Origin: Colocasia esculenta
Taxonomy: Eukaryota > Streptophyta > Magnoliopsida > Alismatales > Araceae
DNA length: 64,000 nt
Direction of reading: 5' to 3'
NCBI GenBank assembly: GCA_014218235.1
Contig: CM024763.1
Span: forward strand, 86,848,244 to 86,912,243
The notes below the pieces were generated by a model that saw only the letters and a program-made list of their open reading frames with translations, was not told where the DNA came from and made no database searches. Each line of letters begins with the position of its first letter. Positions within the stretch are counted from its first letter, which is position 1. The translations under genes and the position numbers were made by a program. Below, piece by piece: positions 56,138-64,000 of the stretch.

Positions 56138-56759
56138 ATTGTGGTAGGGGCAAACCTCACCGATTACAATGTCCATGGACGTCATTTTTCTCGCCACATG
56201 ACACCGATGCTCACATATCAGGTCTTGGGGGCCCTAGGCCCGATAAAAGAAGGAAGACTGATGATCTATAAGCAGAATGGTACAAGTGGTTTGATATGGA
56301 AGACATCACGATAACATTAGTTGCTTGTTCTGGGATGGCGATCTCACCTGGCCCCCAGCAGTGGCATAATTGGTGGAGCCCCCATCAGCAATCACCTCCA
56401 AGCAACAGTTCCTTGGAACGGTGAAGATCTTGGATAATCGGATCAGTTATATGAAGACCACAACTCTATAGATAAGCTCTGGCCAAGGTATTCCTGGCCC
56501 CCTAAACATTTCATATTTTCAATTATTGTTTCTAAGTTCTCTTTCATTCCTCGTTCACCTCCTCTTGTCCTCCAACTCTCATTCGATGCTCTCGCGGTGT
56601 TAACCGCTCCCTTACCCCACTTCGTCCTTCTTTCAACGGCACGATTTTTTCTTTCTCTCGATACCTTCAAATGTAGGGTAGTGTGTCTCCTTCCTTAGGT
56701 TAATATGCTTTATTTATTCAAAAAAAAAAAAAAACTTTTCACTCTTTCCTCACTCCCCC
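56138..56759 (+). other. Element H: unassigned upstream part
   Basis: Flank of G, probably the 5' side of the Tat/Ogre-like element recognised further right. A plus-strand frame through 56138-56314 reads NLTDYNVHGRHFSRHMTPMLTYQVLGALGPIKEGRLMIYKQNG; I do not recognise it. A run of 14-15 A lies at about 56719-56733. Nothing else can be supported. Confidence 0.35.
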
Positions 56760-57150
56760 CAACGATCAGACGACGATCCCCGTCTTTCCCCTCTTCTTCT
56801 TCGGACAGCGATCTCCGTCTTTCCCTTCTCTTTCTTCAGACGGCGATCCCCATCCTTCCCTTTTCCTTCTTCAGATGGCGATCCCTGTCCTTACCTTTTC
56901 CTTCTTCATATGGCAATCCCCGTCTTCACTCTCCCTCGCACCCATCTTGACAGCAATCCCTGTCACCCCGATGCATTCACCTCCTCGACGGCGATCCTCG
57001 TCCTTTCCCTTTGACGGCGATCCCTATCACCCCTCTGCATTCGACTTTCAGATGGCGATCCCCATCTCCACGCTTCCCATTTTTGTCGACGATCCACGTC
57101 ACTCATTCACCTCGTCTTCCTCGGCGGCGATCCCCGCCTTTTCCCTCCTC
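56760..57150 (+). repeat. Degenerate minisatellite of about 40-45 bp
   Basis: About ten decayed copies of a unit built around GACGGCGATCCCCGTC followed by a pyrimidine run (TTTCCCTTTTCCTTCTTC). The core is itself an imperfect inverted repeat (GACGG...CCGTC). Spacing varies from about 35 to 60 bp. It probably belongs to H's leader or gag/pol spacer. Confidence 0.75.
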
Positions 57151-57492
57151 CTCCACTTCTAGGTGGAGCGGCGGTCCCCGCTCTCTGATGCATGTGATCA
57201 CAATGGACTCCCGGGATGAGAGGCCTTCTGTTCCCCTGCACCACGACTTTTCCACAGGCACCCTGAGCTCGAGTGGCCTGCCTCCACCTCTAGACCCATC
57301 GAAGGACCCCTGCGGCTGTGCCACATCCTTTCCTTTCCCTTCCAATAAGCCTCTGGATTCTCCCCCAGAGTGCCCCGTAGGTTTTAATTCTAGTTTAGGT
57401 TCAAGGTAGAATCTCATAAGTCCCCATCCCCATCTAAGAAGAACAGAGGTAGTGTCATACCCCATTGATTTCTGGTAGATCTGGCTTAAAGG
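57151..57492 (+). other. Element H: stretch without a recognised gene
   Basis: A frame from the minisatellite continues to 57409 (MDSRDERPSVPLHHDFSTGT ... PPECPVGFNSSLGSR). It looks protein-like in composition but matches nothing I know. It could be the end of a Tat-type gag or the linker before the polymerase. Confidence 0.3.
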
Positions 57493-58365
57493 TGTGGCAC
57501 TCTTCTAGCTGTCGAAGAGTTCGTTCAGGAAGCAGTCGTTCTAAACATAGAAGCTCAACATGAAGAGAAGAGGCTAGATGATGGGTTTGGAATTTATGAA
57601 ATCTTGAATGATGAGGACCTAGTGGATGAAGAGGATGGTGAAGTAGAGGACGCTGTCGAAATGTATGCTAGTGGCATGAGGAGATTTGATGAGCCCACAT
57701 TCGCAGTGGATGATCCTACCAAGGAGGTAAACATTAGGATGGACGAAGAACCCATACTTCTAACCATAGCTTCCAATCTCCCTCCTGAGGAAGAAGAAGA
57801 GCTTATAGAGATGCTGAGGGAGTACAAAGACTCATTTGCCTGGTCATATGACGACATGCTCGACATTAACCCTGCATTAGTGGAACATAGGTTGATCTTG
57901 AAGTCAGGGGCAATAGCCGTTAAACAGAAATTGAGATGATTCCACCCTCATATTGCATTGAAGATGAAAGAGGAGATTGACAAATTACACAAAGCTAAGT
58001 TCATCCGTGTAGTACTCTATCCCCTGTGGGTGGCCAACATAGTCCCGGTAATGAAGAAGGATGGAAGAGTACGAATTTGCCTTGACTTCTGGGACTTAAA
58101 TAGAGCATGTCCTAAAGATGATTTCCCATTACATCATTTGGATGTCCTAATTGATAACACCACTGGTTCGAAACTCTTTCATGTATGATGGTTATTTAGG
58201 CTATAATCAGATCCGTCTAGCCCCAGAGGACCAAGAGAAAACATCCTTCACCATGCCTTGGGGACTTATTGCTATGTGGTTATGCCGTTTGGATTGAAGA
58301 ATGCTGGCGCCACTTATCAAAGGGCCATGTTAGCAATCTTCCACGATATGATTCACATTCATGTT
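57493..58365 (+). pseudogene. Element H: Tat/Ogre-like Gypsy reverse transcriptase, N-terminal part
   Basis: The plus strand reads PTKEVNIRMDEEP, PPEEEEELIEMLREYKDSFAWSYDDMLDINPALVEHRL, then KFIRVVLYPLWVANIVPVMKKDGRVRICLDFWDLNRACPKDDFPLHHLDVLIDNTTG and, after frame breaks, GYNQIRLAPEDQEKTSF and MPFGLKNAGATYQRAMLAIFHDMIH. FAWSYxDM, ACPKDDFPLPxID and MPFGLKNAGATYQRAM are diagnostic of the Tat/Ogre branch of plant Gypsy. A TGA at about 57937 replaces an expected arginine codon, and further shifts lie near 58186 and 58260. The element is cut just before its YVDD box by insertion of I at 58366. Confidence 0.88.
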
Positions 58366-58554
58366 TGTTGGATCGAGATGGCACTAGAGATGTCCTAAAG
58401 GGGGGTGAATAGGATTTCTTGAAATTTAAAATATATCTTAAAAATAGATAGCACTAAATAGAGTTGTTAGTATTTAGTGAGGTGTGTGTGAAATAAATGA
58501 AAGCTTGGTGGAAACAATCACACAAATGCACAAGAAGTTTTATCCTAGTTCGAC

Positions 58555-58780
58555 CCTTCCCACATGGAAGTCCTACATCCAATCCCTAAGTAACCTCTTG
58601 GGATTTCACTAAACTGCCAAGAACACTTGGCCTTCTCTCAACCTGAGAGGTATTACAAACCCACTTGCTCCCAAACAAGTCTTCCCTTTACCAAGGGGTA
58701 CAAACACTACCTATACCGGTAGGTCTTCCCTTCACAAGAGGGGCACTACAGGAAACAAACCTTCTGCAGGTTATCTAATA
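58555..58780 (-). promoter_or_regulatory. Hairpin chain in I LTR
   Basis: Row of inverted repeats with short spacers: TTCC/GGAA, AATCCC/GGGATT, GCCAAG/CTTGGC (loop AACA), CTCTC/GAGAG, ACTTG/CAAGT, CCCTT/AAGGG, CTACC/GGTAG, CCCTT/GAGGGG and ACCT/AGGT. It lies about 190-415 bp from the U5 end, like the chain at 5465-5700 in C, but with unrelated stem sequences. Confidence 0.65.
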
Positions 58781-59884
58781 CAGAAACAAAGAACACTTGT
58801 GTGTCTGCTCAACTAGATTAGCAGACACAGAATCAGAAAGAGATACAAGAAAGAATTAAAGCTCTAACTCTTTCTGAATCTAAATGGGTGGACTAAGAGA
58901 GATCTACAGTTACAAAAGGGCCACCCAACACAGAAAGACTTCTAAAGAACTAGAGAGCATGGAAATCATGGACTGAAGAAACAACTCTCTCTCTTTCTTT
59001 TCAGTAGAAGCTTGTGAAGAGCTCTTGCTTGCAAATTCAGATTGGAGTTGAATGTGTTGCTGGTTGGTATATCTATCTGTGTGTCTTGTTTTACAACTCC
59101 GGATTCTATATATGAGCTTCAGAAATCTTCCCATTTGAAACTATCTATTGGAAGCTAGCCGTTGAAGGTTATCCATTTGAGAAAAGACTATGAGCTTCCT
59201 AGGCGTCTATTAGATCTTCAGCTCTTCAGAGTCCAACGTCTTCAGGCTATGTAGGTAGCTTCATGGCTTGATAGACAGCTTCATTAATGTTTTGTAAACT
59301 CCATGTTCAAGGCCAAATGCTAAACATGCTACATTAATGTTCTGAAAAATTGAAAGGACAAGACAGACAAGGATACCTCCATACTTTTGGAGGTAGGTAA
59401 GATAAATAAAATATAAAGCAAGAATGAGCTCAGACAGATAGAAGTTCAGAGCATTTAAGAATCAGATAGACAGTTGTATGGGGAATACAAAGTCTTTTCT
59501 TGAAAGTCATGGAGTTCTGATAGTGGTATGTGAGCTCTGACAGATAGCCCATGTTGCTTATACGTACCATCGCATTTATTGTTTAGCAACTGTCAATGGA
59601 GAAGAACTGAACTTCTGACAACAAACAAGAGATCATATTATATTATTGCTACAGATCTTAACAATGATATGGTAATTTTGAAAATAATTCTAACAGAATA
59701 TTTAAGTGGTGGTATCAAGAAAAATATTATTTCTTTAAGATATGTAAGTGTTATTCATTCTGTAAAGGATCCCATAGGTATAACAATAACTTGAGATAAA
59801 CAAGATTTAGAATTCATGGATTCTGTGGAATGACAAATTCATACAAAAATTACTGAAGTATTAGCACACAGAAGTTGATATATA

Positions 59885-60262
59885 ATACTTCAACTTTTAT
59901 GGAGTCAGAGTCAATAGAACTTCGACTTCTGAGGAGTTGGAGTAAGAAACAAAGACTTCGACTTCTGAGAAGTCGGAGTAAGGTACAACATAATTCGATT
60001 TTTTAGAAGTCGGAGTGAGAGCAAAACACGTCATACTTCAACTTTCCAAGAGTTAGAGTCATGGTAGACTTTGACTTTTAAGAAGTCGGAGTTTACCAAA
60101 TAGATAATAGACTTCGACTTTTCTGAAGTCGGAGTAAGTCCGACTTTGACTTTTGAGGAGTTAGAGTCATGCCAAACTTTGACTTTTTTGGAGTCGGAGT
60201 GCTATTAGTTCTATCTATTGAAGCAATACTTTGACTCTTCTAGAGTCGGAGTCAGGAGTCGG
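59885..60262 (-). repeat. CGACTTC/GAAGTCG palindrome array in I LTR
   Basis: About ten copies of an imperfect palindrome, CTTCGACTTCT followed by RAGAAGTCGGAGT, spaced about 35-45 bp apart with AT-rich spacers. Most changes from the consensus are C-to-T or G-to-A. It sits in the U3 half of the LTR, like the 59-bp array of C. Confidence 0.85.
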
Positions 60263-60492
60263 AGTTAGTATGATATACAGTATACGCTGTGGGCTTAGAG
60301 AAATTTCGTTTGTGTTGAAACTTAGATTCTGTGTAAGCATAAATTTTGTCTAGGATATATTACAGTAAATGTATATGAGAGCCTTTGTATGGTAGTAAAA
60401 AGATATATTAAAAGGTTTTGTCATAGCAAAAAATATTATGATAAATGTTTAGCAAATATTAGCAATATTTTTTGGGGAAAGTTGCTCAAGAA

Positions 60493-60507
60493 TTCTCCCC
60501 CTTTTTG
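60493..60507 (-). other. Polypurine tract of I
   Basis: TCTCCCCCTTTTTG on the plus strand reads CAAAAAGGGGGAGA in the element, four bases from the LTR end; typical of Sireviruses. Confidence 0.8.
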
Positions 60508-60785
60508 TTAATGCCACAACTTTTAAATAGACAGTGAAAACAAATATGATTTTGCAAAAAAAGTGTTTTCTGTCCTATATATTTGTTTCTAACTTTCTTT
60601 CTCCAAAAACGTTTAAAAAGATAGTGAGAACAAATTTGATTTTCTATCCTATATATTTGTTGCTTACTTTCTTTCTCTCCCTTTGTGGCATTAACAGAAG
60701 GACAAGATACAAGAGAGATGTAGAAAGATACACACAGATGAGTAGAAATAGATCTGTATTGATTGCTGTAAAGAACAATTTACAT

Positions 60786-61245
60786 TCATGGAGTGAAAGT
60801 AGAACTAGGAAGATAGAGAGAAGTAGTGATTTGAGCAAAGAATGGTTGAAGAAAGTCCCATAACTTTTGCTCATTCTTAGCAAAGAAATTAGAAAATTTC
60901 TCTCTATCTATGTTGTATGAAGATCCTACAGAGGGGATTTTTCTATAAGATTTGACATGTCGGCGATGATACCAGTTGAGTCTCCTATGGTAGTTATCAT
61001 CTGATAAGGTAGACTTAAGGGGAACAAATTTCTTCTTGGCTACCTAATGCAGAAAGTCATGAACAGTGAGGTTCTAGTGTAGCCCCTGGGAGTGAGTTGC
61101 TTCCTTGGCTTGGTAGTATACAATGTACCTTTGAGTGCATTTTTGAAACACATATTTCCAAAGAGTGTTATAAGCCTTAAGTAGATAGACAAATGGTGAA
61201 AGCTTGAGCCTTTGACACTCTGCATTCTCTTCTGGATATGCTACT
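60786..61245 (-). pseudogene. Element I extra 3' ORF, C-terminal end
   Basis: From 61245 downward one frame reads LSPFVYLLKAYNTLWKYVFQKCTQRYIVYYQAKEATHSQGL, two in-frame stops, then KKKFVPLKSTLSDDNYHRRLNWYHRRHVKSYRKIPSVGSSYNIDREKFSNFFAKNEQKLWDFLQPFFAQITTSLYLPSSTFTP and a stop at 60786-60788. Position (directly before polypurine tract and 3' LTR) and composition match the extra ORF of Sireviruses. The sequence is not visibly close to C's extra ORF, so A, C and I are different families. The start is lost to element J at 61246. Confidence 0.6.
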
Positions 61246-61588
61246 TGTCACGCCTCTCTATTTAGCAGCGGAATAAATCGGAGGGAGACGTGAACAACGA
61301 GTGTGGTAACGACAATTGCGCATACTTTTGCAAACATCAGAGCATCTAATGAACAATAATTGAAATAATTCTTGATTTCATTATAAAATCACTAAGACTA
61401 TTACAACCACTAATTCGGAGCCAATACATAGGGCTCAATGACATCATTACATTGAAAAGAAATCTAAAGCAATAACTACTAGACTTCGTCATTTGACTCC
61501 AGATCACTCATCACTCGGGTCCTGTCCCATTGGTGTGTATAACGTCATTGTCTGACTTACCTGAGACACAATAACAAATAACGAAGGG

Positions 61589-61609
61589 TGAGCGATAACG
61601 CCCAGTAGG
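61589..61609 (-). promoter_or_regulatory. Conserved LTR stem-loop (J)
   Basis: TGAGCG (61589-61594), loop ATAA, CGCCCA (61599-61604), then GTAGGA. Five of six pairs hold; the third is an A-C mismatch. It lies 343 bp from the U5 end, like the others. Confidence 0.45.
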
Positions 61610-62239
61610 ACTTAAATCTCAGGATCAAGTAGGCTTAAAGTGATTAATGCTTTAAATGACAGAGTAACTAATGATGGAAAGAGTCATGTAAAGTTGAGAA
61701 AGTAATAGCACAAATAACATGGTTCAAATAGCAGATGAATCAAGTATAGCGCGATGATTAAAGTCAAGACACGATAGAAAACGATAACAACAATAGCAAG
61801 TAACGATATTGTCAAGAATAGCAAGCGACATGTATAGCAAGAAGAGATGATAGTAGATGGTCATGTAAAGAGTAAATTGCACTTTGATTGATTTTCATCA
61901 ATCGAGATAGTATAGCACTTTTGATTAGCTTTCGTTAATCGAAATAGTAATGACACTTTGGTTATCCGTAGATAGACGAGAGAAAATATAGCACTTTTAT
62001 TTGTCAATAGACAACGAGAGAGTATAGCACTTTGAATGCGATCTGGTCATGATAGAACGCAATAACTCAAGATAGCAAGTATCAGGTAGAGCAAGTAGAG
62101 CGTATGACAAGATAGCGTGTAACGAGATAGCGTGTAACGAGATAGCGGGTATGGTTGCACAACGGTGCACTTGTAGAATACGGCAGTAGTCACTTCTAGG
62201 ACAGTAGCCGTTCAGTTTGTGATAGCACAGTAATATCAC

Positions 62240-62400
62240 AGTACGTCTGAACTCCTCAGACTAAAAGGATAATAGTAAGATGTCTAGCCAATACAGTATA
62301 GTCAGAACCGGTGCAATGCAGAACACCGTCAATAGCCCCTGCAGGTATTTTCGGGTGGCTCTCTGCCCCCAGGACTAGATTGGAGCCCCTCGAACACTCT
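62240..62400 (-). promoter_or_regulatory. Inverted-repeat group in J
   Basis: GTCTGA-ACTCC-TCAGAC (about 62245-62261), CGGTG/CACCG (about 62309-62328) and GGCTC/GAGCC (about 62357-62386). Fewer and looser than in G, but in the corresponding part of the LTR. Confidence 0.4.
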
Positions 62401-64000
62401 CCGTGCCCTGCACAATATGCATTTGATACAGTAGAGTCACAAGACCCATATTATAGTGCTAGACAGTCACGAAATAACACAAACGATAGGAGCCACACAG
62501 CTCCAAGGTACCAAGAGAGTACGAGATGAATAGACGAGATAGTAGAGTGAACGTGTATAGATGAGCGAGTAGAGTATAGATGAGATCTTATGGTCATTGC
62601 ATGTGAAATGTCGAGTAAAGAACGATAGTAACAGTTGCACAACACGCGCACTTGGTGTTGGCAGTCAGGTGGAATACACTACCTTTCCGCTGGCCATGTT
62701 ATGTACAGGTCCAGAGGTCCGGCGTGAAATCAAGGTAAGAACGAGAGCAAACTAAGGCTGTTTGGATCATGTTGATCCCTAAAGGGTATCATAGGTGTTA
62801 GGGTACAACCGCTCATCGACCATGTGGGAATCCATGGACAGAGGAGACCTACGGAGGTCTTGAACAAGGATTCACTAGTCCGGCAGAAGGAATATCCGAC
62901 GGAGAGTTCGTCCAAGTCAAGGAAAGTGTGTATATAGAAACAAGTGCCCGACGTTCTAGAGGAATTCTAGAAAAGTGGAGCGTCGGTAACGGTATTCCCA
63001 AACAACGCGATAAACGAAGACATGTTCATTTAAAATAGAGCAATTTAATGTACATTATTGCAATAAATTAACCAGATACATTATGAGATATTTGGTGCCA
63101 AGTCAAGCCATAATTGGATGGTTCAAGTGTGTGAATGTGTGAGAGAAATCATAGATAGAAATATGTCATGTTATTACATTTTAAATCATTCAATATGACT
63201 CCATTTTATAACATGTGTTTTTAGCAAGTTTGATAACAAGGCAAGAAGTGGATAATCGGCAAGTAGAGAGCATGATCATGAACTTAAAATAAATTAAAAA
63301 TTATGTAAACATGTTTTAACTTTGATATGGGTTGATAAATGCATGTTAAAACTTTCTAGAACCTTCTTAGAAGAGATCAAACTCACACATGCAAGGAACG
63401 ACGCAAAACGACAGAAACCAAGATGTATGCCTTTTAGAAGGCAAATGCAATCCCATCCCTTCACTTCCTAAGGTCATAACTCATTGATTTTTCATTCCAA
63501 TCTCACACATGAATATACCAAATTGACGCCCTTTGAATGAGGAATCCAGCAAAGAAAACGGCTCGTCAATCCGAGGTCTATAAAAAATGTTATGGCCGAT
63601 TAAGCGGACACAGGCAAAACGCGACGCATTGCCTGTCGCCTTCTGAAATTGAACGCGACCATGAAATTGTCGCCTTATGAAAAAGACCACGAAACGGCAT
63701 GATTTTTGGTATGGGTCGCGACCATGATGTTGTCGCATTATGGTAGCGACGTGTTGACCTGTCGCTATCTGAAAATGACGTTTGGTTGCTTTTTCTACCT
63801 ATTTCCAACTCCGACTTGGATTGGGTTTGACAGCTGTGGGTTTGAAAAATCAAAACAAATGCTAGGGTGATCCAAATCGAGTGAAACCACCTTTGTTAGT
63901 TAGATTACTTCCAATACATGTACAGTAGCAAATAGTTGAGAAACAAAGGTCGTTTGACTTGGTAATAAAACGTATTGTGACTGACTGCGTGAATCTGACA

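Larger units (their letters stand above)
58366..60488 (-). repeat. Element I 3' LTR (Sirevirus-like, about 2.1 kb)
   Basis: Starts TGTTGGATCGAG followed by AAAGGGGGGTGAATAGG, the usual U5 end of Sirevirus LTRs on the minus strand, and ends GTTGCTCA next to a polypurine tract. It carries a hairpin chain (58555-58780) and a CGACTTC/GAAGTCG palindrome array (59885-60262). The open frame 59579-59794 is AT-rich and unrecognised. The other LTR lies beyond the window. Confidence 0.85.
61246..64000 (-). repeat. Element J: Gypsy-type LTR, running off the window
   Basis: Starts TGTCACGCCTCTC inside I. The order of features matches the minus-strand LTRs of B, D, E and G: the conserved stem-loop (61589-61604), an inverted-repeat zone (62240-62400) and GTCGCGAC-like sites near the far end (63640-63780). 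No primer site lies to its left, so it is a left LTR or a solo LTR. The 61610-62240 part is AT-rich with GATAGCA/AGTATAGC phrases repeated many times. The end is not seen. Open frames inside are short and unsupported. Confidence 0.65.

Noticed and set aside
56719..56733. Run of 14-15 A that could mark a LINE, SINE or processed pseudogene tail
   Set aside because: No RNA polymerase III boxes, no LINE motif and no target duplication around it; the surrounding sequence fits degraded element H.

Overview
The window is plant nuclear DNA, probably from a eudicot with a large repeat-rich genome. It carries no host gene that I can support. Almost every base belongs to LTR retrotransposons stacked inside one another. 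The evidence for a plant is SIRE1-like Copia elements (gag with coiled coil and CCHC knuckles, YVDD reverse transcriptase, extra 3' ORF), a Tekay/Del-type chromovirus with a chromodomain, a Tat/Ogre-type Gypsy reverse transcriptase, and primer-binding sites matching the plant initiator-tRNA-Met 3' end (TGGTATCAGAGC).

I name the elements A to J. A is an old Sirevirus-like Copia on the minus strand. It is cut into four visible pieces (1-186, 28626-29216, 37732-42278, 50775-51193) by three insertions, B, E and F, and each insertion is proven by its own 5-bp target-site duplication. B (187-28625, minus) is an internally deleted Gypsy element that sits between two adjacent codons of A's reverse transcriptase. 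C (3655-27085, plus) is a Sirevirus inside B's 5' LTR. D (10753-22083, minus) is a Tekay-like chromovirus inside C's extra 3' ORF. So 10753-22083 is four elements deep. E (29217-37731, minus) is a coding-free LARD-type element. F (42279-50774, plus) is a non-autonomous element whose only ORF is a small nucleocapsid-like protein.

A 100-base run of N (51194-51293) is a scaffold gap. To its right lie G (internal part and one 3-kb LTR, to 56137, minus), a degraded Tat/Ogre-like element H (56138-58365, plus), a Sirevirus-like element I inserted in H (58366-61245, minus; 3' LTR and end of an extra ORF), and the start of a Gypsy-type LTR J inserted in I (61246 to the window end).

Nothing here works together as an operon or pathway. 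The Tekay-like elements could supply proteins to the non-autonomous E and G, whose LTRs share several sequence boxes with B. Most coding regions carry frameshifts. Because paired LTRs also differ largely by 1-bp indels, some of these breaks may be sequencing errors.

The unusual signal is in the non-coding parts. Families that share little primary sequence all carry chains of short inverted repeats in the LTR or leader. The five Gypsy-type LTRs (B, D, E, G, J) share one stem-loop at a similar distance (about 340-420 bp) from the U5 end, with stem changes that preserve pairing. Several families also have arrays of palindromes with CGAC/GTCG half-sites (GTCGAC, GTCGCGAC, CGACTTC...GAAGTCG). D's gag also contains two short GT-AG intervening sequences.
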